A stretch of DNA of 64,000 bases. Origin: Trachythela sp. YZ-2020 (lineage: Eukaryota > Cnidaria > Anthozoa > Malacalcyonacea > Clavulariidae). Positions 36,891-48,185 of the stretch are shown one piece after another. The notes below the pieces were generated by a model, which saw nothing but the letters and a program-made list of their open reading frames with translations, ran no database searches and was not told the origin of the DNA. Location: positions 124,001-188,000 of the forward strand of contig JADLSH010000235.1 of assembly GCA_016169945.1 (NCBI GenBank). The letters are read 5' to 3'. The position numbers and the translations under genes are program-made. Positions within the stretch are counted from its first letter, which is position 1; every line of letters starts with the position of its first letter.

Positions 36891-36995
36891 GAAACGGGAA
36901 ATTGCGAAACGGGAAATTGCGAAACGGGAAATTGCGAAACGGGAAATTGCGAAACGGAAAATTGCGAAACGGGAAATTGCGAAACGGGAAATTTC
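36891..36995 (+). repeat. 15 bp minisatellite, seven units
   Basis: Tandem units of GAAACGGGAAATTGC, with variants GAAACGGAAAATTGC and GAAACGGGAAATTTC. Length is a multiple of three, so all frames stay open and give spurious repeat peptides. Not CRISPR: there are no spacers. Confidence 0.9.
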
Positions 36996-38617
36996 GAATG
37001 CAAGATACTTGATACTCATTACCAGCCTAGACCTAGGGCCTTTACTCGGCAGGCGAACCTGTTTGCAGGTTAATCGACTTCGTGACGTCACGAGGCAGAT
37101 GCTCGTTTTTCCTCCTTCCCGCCAGCCCCCCTCAAATGCTGTTTTGATCGATAGATATCAACACGGTGTCCCAAATTAAACGGAAAAAGCAGAAATAGAA
37201 ATAAGAAGGCCTTGGGTCAATGTGCCTTTATACTATATTGTAGAAGATTGGTTGGCTTGTTTACAGCCGTTTGGCTACCAGGGACTGGAATCGAGCTTAG
37301 AAGATTGGATGCTAGTTGCGATATTAAAATATTGCAAAATACGCAGTTTAGGCACTCAGTTGATAAATGTCACAGATCAAGAAAAAATATGAACGTTTGT
37401 ATGATATAAAATACTATTCACTGCGGCGAGGTTAACTGATAAGCTCGGTACGGCTTAGTTTCAGCAAACAACAATCACTTTAAGAAAGATAATTCACACA
37501 AAAACTACCACTACACGTACGGTTGTAAAACTAAAACAAACGTTGCTATGGGCACTTATTTCCGGTGGTGCGTATCACGTAAAACTGCTATAAATACTGC
37601 ATGTATTTGATGCAAGATTCCCAAACCGCAGGTATGCAGAATGAGTTATGTTGTAAGAACGGCCGAATGTAATGAACATCCAACGAATGAACGAAATATA
37701 ATTTCGAAAGCATCAAGCAACGTCAGCCAATTAGCAAACTAACATTCCATTGATCACAAATTCCCCATCCAGTCTTTATTAATACTATGGTTTCAGTAAC
37801 AACAACTACAACTTTAAAAAGTGAGAAAATAATAAATGTTAAGCTATCATAAGGCCAGTTTACACGACAAGCGTTTTCGGCACGGCACCCCTAAAAGTTG
37901 GCACCCGTGCCCAAAACTTTGCGCACGGCACCTTTGACTTTTGTAGTATAAACGTGACAAAAATCGGCACCGATGTCCAAAATAATTAAGGTGCCCAGAC
38001 TTCCTGACGAGGTAGTCTCGGCCCGTCTAGCGAGCGGCACCAAAATGCGAAAATGCGAAAATATTCTGGAAGTAATCTAGTTTGAGCCTGCGCAAAACAA
38101 TTCGTTGATTTTCCAACATGGCTTCTACGAACAAGTAGCGAAAAACAAAGAAAAACAGAAAGAACAAACTAATTTGAATGATAAGTAACATCTAAAAGCT
38201 TATTGAATAGATGGGATCCCAAGTCAAACTGGGTGTTAGCTCTTCTGTGCATTGAAACCTCCCGGATTCGTGGCCGAGGATGAATCGATATACTATTGAC
38301 TCTACTTTTTCGTTTCAGTCAAAAGAACAGTATAGCATTCCTGTCGCCCATTGACTCAAAGCATTTCAAACACAAACAAAACACATCGTAATCATTAGAA
38401 TGTGGGGGTGCCTTACCCCAATGGGCACGGTGCCCATTAAAAAAGTATCCCTTGTAAAAATTGTGGTGTGAACGGGTGCATATCGCAACTAGCATCCAAT
38501 CTTCTAAGCTCGATTCCAGTCCCTGGTAGCCAAACGGCTGTAAACAAGCCAACCAATCTTCTACAATATAGTACTAGAAATACATGCATGCAGAATCCCC
38601 TCGCCCATTCGAACCAC
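36996..38617. repeat. Nested inverted repeats, no gene
   Basis: 37018-37222 is repeated in reverse at about 40053-40200 (ending AAGGCCTTGGGTCAATGTGCC). 37229-37322 (TAGAAGATTGGTTGGC...) is repeated in reverse at 38486-38578. Between them, 37861-37990 holds GGCACGG / CGGCACC motif repeats, and 38401-38430 has GGGCACGGTGCCC. No supported coding sequence. Confidence 0.6.
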
Positions 38618-39309
38618 ACAATTTACTCCTCCAAAAGTTATTGTAACATGAAGTACTGAGTCGATCAATGTAACCATGGCAACACTGTATATTTCTATTA
38701 TTTTGTACAAAATATTGATAAGATTTGTTAATGTTAACTATAAAATTATCAATTGCCCAACTATATAAAGTAGGTATGTTATTACGTACTCTTTTAGCTT
38801 TGATTTACTGTAAAATCAAACCTTAGAAGTCTCACAAAACATTTCGAAATTTTCACAAAACAGTATTTTTATACTTCTTTTCGCACTTGTTTTTGAGATT
38901 TAATATGTTGTTTCTTATTCTATAACGTATTTGAATTAATACTAAAATACCTTTTAAAATTAATCAATAGTGTTGTATTGACCACACAGGATGACATACG
39001 CATTTTCAAATCCACAAAACTATAATATACTGCATGCCAATACGGCAAAAACAAGTATACAAAATAGACACTTACGCGTTTAAAACTCTTTAAAACTCTT
39101 TAAAACTCGAAAATCTTGTCTTTCTTCGGTCTTTTGACTCTTTTTTCCTCCTGTTCCTCTAAATAATTTTCCTTTATCTCGTTTTAGAGACTTTGTTTGT
39201 CTGTTTATGCCCCGACTCCCGAGTACAAAACAGTTTTCTCTCGACCTGAACTCGCGCATGCGTATAACGTAGAAAACCGTCCATTGCATAATGGCGGACA
39301 ACTTTGCAT

Positions 39310-39928
39310 CAGTGAACTCCATAAATTTCTAATATCTGGAACGATAACATTCAATCATTCAGGCGGAAAAAAGTGAAGCCTAAATCCCAGTCCTTTTACG
39401 CGGTCCGTACGTCAGTTTCAGTCCCTCAAAAGTCAATTTCACGCGGTCCGTAGGTCAGTTTCAGTCCCCCACAACTTATTTACTGCGCGGTCCGTACGTA
39501 AACTCTATTTTTGTGTTATTTTTTGGAAAAAAAACAACAGTTTTTTTGCAAATCGAAGTAGTTTCTACTTTGTAACTGGCTAAAAAAGATTACAGAAGGA
39601 AAACTAGGAGGAAAACATATCTTTGTCACTGAGTGACTGAAGTAAGTTAGTTTTCTCAGTGTTTTTGTTCAAACAGCGAAAATATTTTGTTTTTTGTCAG
39701 TCGTATAAGCTAGTTTGTGCAAAAAGTTTATGAAAGCCATAAAAATATGGGATAAAATAAGTTATCGTGCAGGTTTTAACAGCTTTTCAAGTTTTTTTTC
39801 TATTTTCGTAACTTATTTTGAACTTTGGCCGTTGTGAAATCAATCACGTTTGATGGCGTAGGCACTGTTATTTTGGCTTCACTTTTCACCGCCTGTTATC
39901 GTTCCAGGTAACCAAATTGAGTTCACTG
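39310..39928. mobile_element. hAT-type MITE, 619 bp (copy 1)
   Basis: TIRs CAGTGAACTC...GAGTTCACTG with a perfect 8 bp target duplication CTTTGCAT (39302-39309 and 39929-39936). The 8 bp duplication plus CAGTG ends are hAT hallmarks. An inner inverted segment (CTGGAACGATAACA / TGTTATCGTTCCAG-like) extends the fold. A CGGTCCGTACGTCAGTTTCAG unit repeats three times at 39400-39500. It encodes nothing. Confidence 0.85.
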
Positions 39929-39936
39929 CTTTGCAT

Positions 39937-39964
39937 CAGTGAGCTCTATATATAGAGCTCACTG
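39937..39964. mobile_element. 28 bp minimal hAT-like element
   Basis: A perfect palindrome made of CAGTGAGCTC, TATATATA and GAGCTCACTG. It is flanked on both sides by CTTTGCAT (39929-39936 and 39965-39972), the same 8 bp used by the adjacent MITE. It looks like two hAT ends with almost no interior. Confidence 0.75.
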
Positions 39965-40205
39965 CTTTGCATTCCGCTATGTTGTCACATACCCGGGTGT
40001 AAATATCCGAGCGGAATTAGTACCCTCGCACGGCGCTTCGCGCCGGCTCGGGAATAAAGGCACATTGACCCAAGGCCTTCTTATTTCTATTTCTGCTTTT
40101 TCCGTTTAATTTGGGACACCGTGTTGATATCCATCGATCAAAACAGCATTTGAGGGGGGCTGGCGGGAAGGAGGAAAAGTACGAGCATCTGCCTCGTGAC
40201 CAGCC

Positions 40206-40221
40206 CATATAGAGTTCACTG
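40206..40221. mobile_element. 16 bp hAT-end remnant
   Basis: CATATAGAGTTCACTG retains the right MITE terminus and is flanked by a perfect 8 bp duplication GACCAGCC (40198-40205 and 40222-40229). Reads as an internally deleted or excised MITE. Confidence 0.55.
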
Positions 40222-40229
40222 GACCAGCC

Positions 40230-42123
40230 TAGACCCTAGGCTTTTCCGCTGCGCACGCGGACATTCGTTTCATTACGTCACAGAGAGACCTATTTCTCAT
40301 TTTTCGTCCCCCTCCCCCTCCCCCATATATTTTTTTGTCACGAGTATGATTCGAGTGCGAATAAGAGAAATATGAAGGCCTGGTCATAGAGTAAGGACTA
40401 TATAGAGGGACCACTCAGTGATACAGCGTGTCCCCGATTTTTAGTGCGCATGTGCAAGGTTCGCCATTTTGCTGGCCAGTCGATGAGCTGGAGTTTTGTA
40501 GTAAACAATATGGAGGAACTCGAGTTTCTGCTACTAAAATCGCTATAACTTTTGAACGAACCGCTCTATTTTCATTCTACGATTATCGATTATAGATAAA
40601 AGGTTAGTGCAAATATTTGTTTCAGTTAAAGTACTTAGATTAATATGCTTGGCTTGTATCAGGCGGTTGAAGGAGCGAGGAGTGTAGCGGTCTGAGGTTG
40701 TCCCTTCGCCAAGATTGTACATTGTTTTGTGTAATCGAGTTTATGTCTAGAACAATAAAGCTTTGCCCAGGAATGGTTAATTTATGAACATTTCTGGGAC
40801 ATTATCTAAAATTTTCTTTCTTTTAGCTTTCTTGCTTAATAGCCTAATAAATAATTGGGTTACTTTTGTTAGTTTGTCCCATGTTTGAGGTTTGTCTAAA
40901 AATATGTAGGTATTACTTTCATGTATTGCAGCAATTAAAACTGCTTTTGAATTTGTGAAATCGAGATTTTTGCTTGGGTTATAGCCTTCAAAGTCTTGAT
41001 GCATGATTGACTGTGTCTGGCGGACATGGTCTGCCCTAAGACATGCCTAATATATGCCCTGTGACTACTACCATTATAACTAAAAATATATTTACTAAAA
41101 ATTCCTTTTGAAATTCACAGGATCAAGATGTGCAGGCTTCTTTGTTCATGAAGCTAGATACTGGTGCATATTTGGCCTGTCTTCAGATGACAACAAAGAA
41201 CTATTCTAACTTGTGTGAACTTACTGTTTGCATAATTAGAAGCTAGAAGAGAGCGAGTCTGATATCTGCAGCTATTAATAATTTTATAAAACTTTACTAT
41301 TTTACTCCGTCTAATGCCATCTGGATGATTTTACCCATAATGGGATAGTTACTCCAGCTAATGGAAAACTATATTACTCATCAAGGAGTGATGCCCCAGA
41401 AACCTGATCAGTTGACACACACAGGCTGGCCACTGTTGAACCCAACCTATATGAACAGGTTTTGTGATTAGCTGATTTTGGCAATAAACTATAAAAATAG
41501 TCTATCTAAGAACTAGTCACAATCATTGATCACTTTTGTTTGTCTGAAAGCTAATCACAAAATATGATCATTTTAGGTACTGTGTATTTACTGACTGGTA
41601 AATTTTAAAGCTGTGATGTTGTATTTTAATTGTTCTGAATATAATAAAACACTTAATTCGCTTGTGACTTGCTGAACTTTTATAATCAAGCAACATGCCA
41701 ACAGAAATGTGGTTGACATAATTGGAAGCTATGTGAACTAAAGTCTTGGACTTTTTACATCAATTGTATGACAAAACAAATTTATATACTAGAAGAATTC
41801 CTGAACAAAACTGGGCATCATAGTGTGGGGTTAATTGATATGAAGTTATGTATTTATATAACTGTTTAAATATAGATATATTATTGAAAAATTATCCATG
41901 GAAAAATATTGTAACATACTGGTTTGACGATTGATTATGAAATGAGATGATAATAAAATAACTCTCAAAACTAGTGGATAACTCTCTTGATATTTTAATA
42001 AAATATTATTTGCTAATTTTTCACAAACCCCACCCAGTCCCACTCTCTAACCACGTGCGATCTCGTTGTCATACGGCTACTTTACAAAGACATAGTTCTT
42101 TCACTGCTTTGAAAATCACTCAA
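40230..42123. other. Intergenic, no recognised gene
   Basis: Contains a C-rich pyrimidine tract (40306-40325). A 75-residue minus-strand frame (40777-41004) has no motif I recognise; it could be a small exon. A diverged GTCTAATGCCATCTGG motif near 41308 is related to the element at 6342. Otherwise AT-rich. Confidence 0.4.
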
Positions 42124-42254
42124 ATGGCGAATACTCTAAAGAAATCTAAAGGAAAAGGAGGAGGGCATACGTTCTGCTCTGCTGTTAACTGTTCCAACAG
42201 CAAACATTCGCATCCTGAGCTCAGTTTCTTTCGCTTTCCGTGTGATGCACAAAG
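42124..42254 (+). CDS. Orphan THAP first exon
   Basis: ATG followed by a basic stretch, then GGHTFCSAVNCSNSKHSHPELSFFRFPCD: the C-x4-C start and the FFRFP block of a THAP finger. It ends at a good donor, AAAG/GTATGT. The second half of the finger (C..H, AVPTLF) is not found downstream on this strand. The intron is occupied by a palindromic element (42276-42361), so this may be a promoter-proximal fragment of a THAP gene or transposon. Confidence 0.6.
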
Positions 42255-42275
42255 GTATGTTCTCTAATACAGTAT

Positions 42276-42361
42276 AGCCTGTTTTCCACTTCAAACGTAT
42301 CGTAACGTACCGTAGCATACGCTACGTTTCGCTACGATATCGTCGAAGTGGAAAACAGGCT
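42276..42361. repeat. 86 bp palindromic mini-element
   Basis: TIR AGCCTGTTTTCCACTTC with a perfect inverse at the right end. The inner part is CGTA-rich and self-complementary. Located a few bases inside the intron after the THAP exon. Flanking TATA on both sides makes the exact duplication ambiguous. Confidence 0.6.
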
Positions 42362-42729
42362 TATAGATGTATAGTAGTAAACACAAATGTTACAATTAAA
42401 CTTGTGTCTATAAAGTGTTCCAGTCTCATTTAATCGTTGTCCATCCTTTCCTCTCCTGTATCTGCAGAAGTTATTCTTACGAATGAGAATCTACTACAGC
42501 ATTAAGTTTGCCAACCGAAAGTTCTCATCCTGCAAGAACAATAAAAAATAAACCAATCAGATGGATTTAATCAAAACAAACTATAAACAATGGAAATCAC
42601 ATCACAAAATATATTAGCATATAAGGAGCAGCGAACAAAGATAACAAAGCAAGAAAGACAGAAAACAAGGAACAAAATATAAGAGGAGGTGAGATGTAGA
42701 GTATCTGCTGATGGCAGGCATAAACAGAT

Positions 42730-43080
42730 AGGAGTTAAATGTAAGAGAGGCACTCATTAATGCCGAGAGGATGAATGGTGCCAAGTTGGGAAATTAGATG
42801 CATTTATTGGCTTTTGTGGCTATCATTGCTACCTGAAATGGGGCACAGAGCTCGAATTTTCATATCTGAAACACTGTGATTGCCAGTGTTGAAATGTCTG
42901 GCAACAGGTTGTTTAGCATCATTGTTTACGACAGCATGACGGTGCTCACCAAACCTTAAATATCTGCCAGTTTCACCAATATAGAGCATCCCACATTTAC
43001 TGCATCAAATACAGTAGGTGAGATGAGAGGAGCTGCACGTGAAATGGTGCTTAATGGTGTACTTAGATTTTGGTAGAGGT
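42730..43080 (-). pseudogene. Penelope-like GIY-YIG endonuclease fragment
   Basis: The minus strand encodes a zinc-type CSKC followed by GMLYIGETGRYLRFGEHRHAV and VARHFNTGNHSVSDMKI, then LISQLGTIHPLGINE. This is the C-terminal GIY-YIG endonuclease of Penelope-like retroelements (the GIY-YIG here reads MLYIG). In-frame stops occur near 43007 and 42803. No reverse transcriptase is seen upstream, so it is a short dead fragment. Confidence 0.7.
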
Positions 43081-44001
43081 TTTACACAGCTTCACACAAC
43101 AGGGAAACATGCCTAGTAGTTTTAGAGTATCTAAAACAGATTGATTGAACAAAACAATTAACGGGAGTAAAGCCAAGATACTAATGTATTTAATATCAAG
43201 AAACTGTTAAGGTTGTCCACTTTTTAACAAAATCATCGTTGGATTTTGAACTGGACAGGACAATTTTATACCACAATACTATGGCCTTATACATGGTGCT
43301 TTATTCGGTTATATTCTGTCAAGAATAAACTGGTAAAAACGAGAATGGAAAGAAATACATTATATTAAACTCTCGTTAACATTTTAACTCAAACTGAAGA
43401 ACAGAAGTAAAATTATTTAGGCAACATCACGCGTACGCCAGCACAGGCCTTCACTAGCTTCATAGAGACACAATAAAATATTTAAATTCGGCTTTAAAAA
43501 TGATTATATAATGCCACAACGAAGGTAAAAACGATCAATTACCTCATATTTTCCAATATCAACCATAGATTTTAAATTTGGGGTCATAACTGAGCGATAT
43601 TGGCCCATTTTCACTGTTACTCCTTATCTGTGCCATATTGTTTATCAGAAATCGACTGGCTAGCAAAATGGCGGCCAAACATGCGCGAGGCGACATGCGC
43701 GAACCCAAAAAATTCAAAGCTTCCGACGGAAGTGGCCTCTCTGTACAGTCTTTCCTCTGTGGCCTGGTGTCTAGGCTGGGCCCATCCCTAGTTTTCTTGT
43801 TTTCTTCGACTGGAAGACTTTACTTCAAGGCAAGGGGATTTATACCTTTGAAAATTCTGCCCTGATTCAGAGTTATTGTGATAAAAAGTTTTACATTTAT
43901 ATGGATTCTGTATGAACGGTCCCGTTTCATGGCATAGCTGTACGAGAATATTAAAGTATGTATTATTTTACTTTATATAAACTTCACTTGGTTTGTCTAA
44001 G
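43081..44001. other. Intergenic, no recognised gene
   Basis: AT-rich with a GC-richer patch at 43660-43800 containing AAAATGGCGGCC. The open frames across this patch (43600-43865) lack any domain. Confidence 0.4.
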
Positions 44002-44008
44002 ACTTGAT

Positions 44009-44211
44009 CACAGTATAGAGACGACCAGTAGGGCCACTCATTGGAAATTTTGTGTGGCCGCTCATTACGCATTGGCAGCCAGTCAATTGCTTTTTCTGAC
44101 CAATAAGCAAGCTGGACTAACTTTCCTGGCCAGTAAACCGCATATTTTTGCATAAAAAGCCGGCTACAAGTTGCATCGCCGAGTGGCCCTACTGGTCGTC
44201 TCTATACTGTG
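44009..44211. mobile_element. 203 bp MITE
   Basis: Near-perfect TIRs of about 31 bp start CACAGTATAGAGACGACCAG. A 7 bp direct duplication ACTTGAT flanks it (44002-44008 and 44212-44218). Possibly hAT-related by duplication length; not certain. The antiparallel frames inside are noncoding. Confidence 0.7.
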
Positions 44212-44218
44212 ACTTGAT

Positions 44219-46323
44219 TGTTGTTCACTGCCGTTTCATTTTAGGAAGCGGTTTAATATTTTGTTCGACATCGATCCCAATGTGTAAACGCTATTAATTC
44301 GACACAACAATTTTCCTTGTTCTTTCTATATATCCTCAGTAGTTTTATTTAGGCGTCTGCCACCGTCGGCTCTACAGTTTCATTTTCAGATTCACATTCA
44401 AATCAGATTCAAATCTGAAAATAGTCGCGGGTATCTGACGTACAAAATGTGGGAATTACTCAGTTTCTTTCGACGGAATAGACTTGTTTATAAAACTCAT
44501 TCTTCCTGAGAATATTACGCATTGAGCAAAAGTATTGTGAAGTTATTTGGGCGAAATATGAAGTCAGGAATATTCGCAGAACCTACACGAGACATACCAT
44601 ATTGTCGCAAGCGATCGGCTAAAATATTTATCAGTTATAGACCTGGAGCGAGGTTTACAAAAATTATTTGAGGGATGAAATATCCTGAGGGATATTTCAT
44701 CCCGGAGGGTAATTTTTTGGGAATACCCCGAGTGAAAGGTCTATAAATGATATATTATACTGAACCTTGTATGGCTTTTACTTGTACTAGATACTAGAAA
44801 ACAGGCGATGAAATTAGACGACGGCCTGGGTACGAGCGGGGTATTCAAATGTCGAATTCCCCGCTCAAGAGTGGTATAATGCCCCGGGGAAACGACTCAG
44901 GGTACAAGTTGCCCGGGGCATGGTATTCGCTGAAAAATACCATGGCCATGTGGTACAAGCCTAGTTCTCTGATTCGACAAACTTATTTGTGAGGTATAAT
45001 ATTTTTTGCTATATCTCGTAGGATACGCATGTAACTCCTCCATACTGAACTTCCTTCTTTATTACAATATAATGAATAATAAGAAGCAAACTTAGTCTTA
45101 AAAACGATTGCCGTTCTGTCAGGAGAAATTGAAAATCGTAGCGCATGAGAAATGGCTTTTGTGACCTGAAGCGAATGACAACAACAACAAAGTCAAGAAA
45201 GTAAACGCTTCTCACGGGCACGCATTTGCGTTGGAAATTCATTCATCTACAACTATCATAAAATGATGTGATGTAATTTTTATGCACCTATCAATGTTTA
45301 TAAGCCCAAGGGAGGGTGGGTCATATGGAGGGGTATTGGGGTAAAAAATATGATGATGTCATTATATCATTCCATTATATCGTGTTGTAATATCATTATG
45401 TCGTGTCAATATGCCATCATGTCAATATGCCATCATGTCAATATGCCATCATGTCGTGTTATCTCATGCCAGTTACCACCCCCACCCCCCTTGGCAACCC
45501 CCAGGACAATGCAGCAAATCATATTCCAGGGGCTGCGAACTGGTTTAATGATTTTGTCCGGGGGGTTTAGGCAGGGAATGCGCAAGATCTGGGGTCTGGT
45601 GATTAGCAACGTAGGATTGCAGACTCGAAGGATGAGATTGACTAGTCCCTAGTCCTGTTTATTTAATTTAATTATTTTGCCCATGTCAATTAACATTATT
45701 TACATGTAAAATGTACAAAAATAGAAATTTTGGGCTAGGAGTCTATTGAAATCTTGAACAGGCTTATCTGCACATATACTTTGATAAAGTTTTTCGAAAA
45801 GTTCATTGTCTATTTGAAAATTCTTGCGAAGGTTGCTGTTGGTGTCATTTTTTACTGCTTGTTTTATCAACCTGATGCATAGAGTGCAGTAGTGTAACAA
45901 ATCAAATGCTTCAGGAATACAATTCTATCTCAGGGTGGGGAATTTGCCCTGGAATTTTGTTCAGAGGGAGTGACATTTGACATTTTTAAAATTGGAAAAT
46001 TGCAAATGAATTAGGAACTGAAAAGAGGAACGCTTCACGTAGTTTACCTGTAATGCCTTTTCTATCGTTAGAGAGTTTAATCAAGTATGTCGGGTTACAC
46101 AATATAATTTATTCCCTAGAGTTTTTATCAAAACGTTGTTGCCCGCGGTGTCATTACCCGATCTTGACAAATGCCCGGCCCCTGAGTGAACGCGCGGCTG
46201 CAAATGCCCAGACCTGGGGAAAAGTTAGCTTGCAAATGCTCCGCACTGGCCCGGGGGAGGGAAGGAATAGTTGCAGCTGGCATTGACTGATGCATAATGT
46301 TGTAAGTACAGTATTTGCTGCAT
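44219..46323. other. Intergenic with a hairpin and a 16 bp minisatellite
   Basis: A hairpin GGGATGAAATATCC...GGATATTTCATCCC lies near 44673-44702. Three units of GTCAATATGCCATCAT lie at 45405-45452. A 66-residue minus frame (45700-45900) has no motif I recognise. No gene is supported. Confidence 0.45.
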
Positions 46324-48185
46324 GATGATCATCTTCAGTATACCACATGACACTAGGATTGAAACAATGTAATCCGTTTTGACCTATCATACTTTGAGTC
46401 CAAATATCTGAAGCTTGAGTAAGATTATTCTAGCCAAAATCCATAAAATATGGGACCACCAGATTTCGAGCTGAGATCGTTTCACGCGCGAAAGTTTCGT
46501 CAATGAACTCTTTGGAATATGAGGTCCAGGTTCATTCTGGGAAACTGGCATGAAAATTCGGCAAGTTGGTATATTCCTTCTGGATTTTGTTCAAATTACC
46601 ATTACCACCATCATATGACTACAAAAAATTTAACCTAAGATATAAGCAATGTTGCACCAAAATCAAAACAATCAAAAATCCTCATGTCCCACTAGGTCTA
46701 CAACAAAGTGGGAGACTGTCTAAAACATTTCACCTGAAACAATTAATTAAAGTACAGCCGTAAAAAAGATTATGACGGGATTACTATTACTATTTTCCTC
46801 CATACAGTAATCTGATTATTTTACCAGTATGTGCTCTTTTAAGCTCAAGGTCACCATACTGGTAGAGAAAGCCATGGCGAACCATATTTCAATACATTTC
46901 TTCGACAAAAATGCTTCGTTGAATTTATGCAGAATTTATTACTATTTTCTTTATTTTTTTCATTCTGCGGGTGGAGAAAATTTTACCAGTGAGTACTCTG
47001 TTAAGCTCAAGGTCAAACGTACTAGTCGAGAATATCATGACGAACAATATTACAATACATCTTGCCTACAAAAAATCCTTTGCTGAATTTATACAGAATT
47101 TTTTACTATTTATTTTCGATTTTTCTCGTATTTTTTACCAGTATGTGCTCTTTTATGGGATGATCGTCCGATGGACGTCAGCGAATGCCGTAGAATTTGA
47201 GTCCTGCATATATTTACATTTTTAATACCCCTTTTACATGAATTAACGTTTTGAAAACTAACTAACTATGTTCTAGAGTCACTTATATACATTTAACAAC
47301 GAAAAAAAACCTACAGTTCTCGTTCCTTCTGCCGAAAATATACCAGTTTCAATTCACAACAAAAAACTCACCTTTCACGAATTCCAAAATGGCGCAACAG
47401 GGCGGAGACTGGGGGAAACTCCCAGATATTGGGGGAAACCCCTATTTTTTTGACTGGTTATTCATAACCTCTCGTAACTTACTCGTTATGTTATCTATGG
47501 TCACGAAACTTACTGTGTATATGTTAAATTATACCAGGAACAATTTGTTGGTGATTTTGGACCGATGCGAGATGTTCACTTAAGGTGGCTGGTTAGGGTC
47601 ATGGCCTCCCTAACCATAACCCTAACACCAATTAGCCTTTAATTAATATTTAAAGACTTGTAACTTATTTGTAATGTTATCACGAAAACTTACTGTGGAT
47701 ATGTAAAATGATACGAGGACCAATGCGGGATGTTAAGTTAAGGTGGCTGGTTGGTGTTATTAACCTACCTTGACCAAATAAGATAAGGTCTTTGATGTTT
47801 TATGATTTCACCTTGATACTTGGGCCACATACACTTGGTCCGAAGCCGAGTCCAGCCGTCACTGTGGATTTTGGTTACCATAGCAACCAAAATTTAAAGT
47901 GCCCGAACACATGTCTGACCAGGGGGGATCGATGGAGCATTGTTAGGAGACCAAAATGGGTGTGGTCAAAATTGGCCACGCCCGCCATCAATTTTCAAAT
48001 CTGTTCATACTTGGTCAGAATGATGCTGGAGTATAGGCGAACCAAATGTCTTGACCACACCCTGCCACGCCCCCAAAAAAATTTTCCACCATTTAAAAAA
48101 AAAAAAAAATACGCTCGGACATGTACCAGGGGCTTGTGAACAATATTGTAATACATCTTGGATACAAAATATTTTTTCTTCTATT
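46324..48185. repeat. Segmental duplication, copy A (orphan 5' end of the zinc-finger gene)
   Basis: Direct duplicate of 50568-52965. It carries a decayed copy of the first ~35 codons of the C2H2 gene plus about 1.6 kb of its upstream sequence. It differs from copy B by about 116 extra bases (46413-46528) just after the start codon and by lacking the hAT MITE: the empty CAAAAAAC site is at 47360-47367. Confidence 0.85.
46823..47160 (+). repeat. Tandem ~165 bp repeat, about two units
   Basis: Units begin TTACCAGTATGTGCTCTTTTAAGCTC-like, each containing AATACAT(C/T)TCTT-like and TTTATGCAGAATTT segments, with a third partial start at 47138. Repeated in the duplicate at 50952-51290. Confidence 0.65.

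Larger units (their letters stand above)
38618..40052 (+). repeat. Repeat family R, copy 2 (split by hAT MITEs)
   Basis: 38618-39309 plus 39973-40052 match R copy 1. It lacks the Kolobok: a single TTAA stands at 38899-38902. It carries the hAT MITE and a 28 bp mini-element at an 8 bp site, CTTTGCAT, which is single in copy 1 (12347-12354). A short tandem duplication, TTTAAAACTC, occurs near 39077-39105. Confidence 0.85.

Noticed and set aside
36891..36995. Possible CRISPR-like array
   Set aside because: Units are directly tandem with no spacers, in a eukaryotic context.
36874..37179. Frames encoding KREIA/ETGNC-type repeat peptides
   Set aside because: They are translations of the 15 bp minisatellite, which is open in every frame; no protein evidence.
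43958..44155. Antiparallel 61-65 residue ORFs
   Set aside because: Lie across the MITE TIR at 44009-44211; palindrome artefact.
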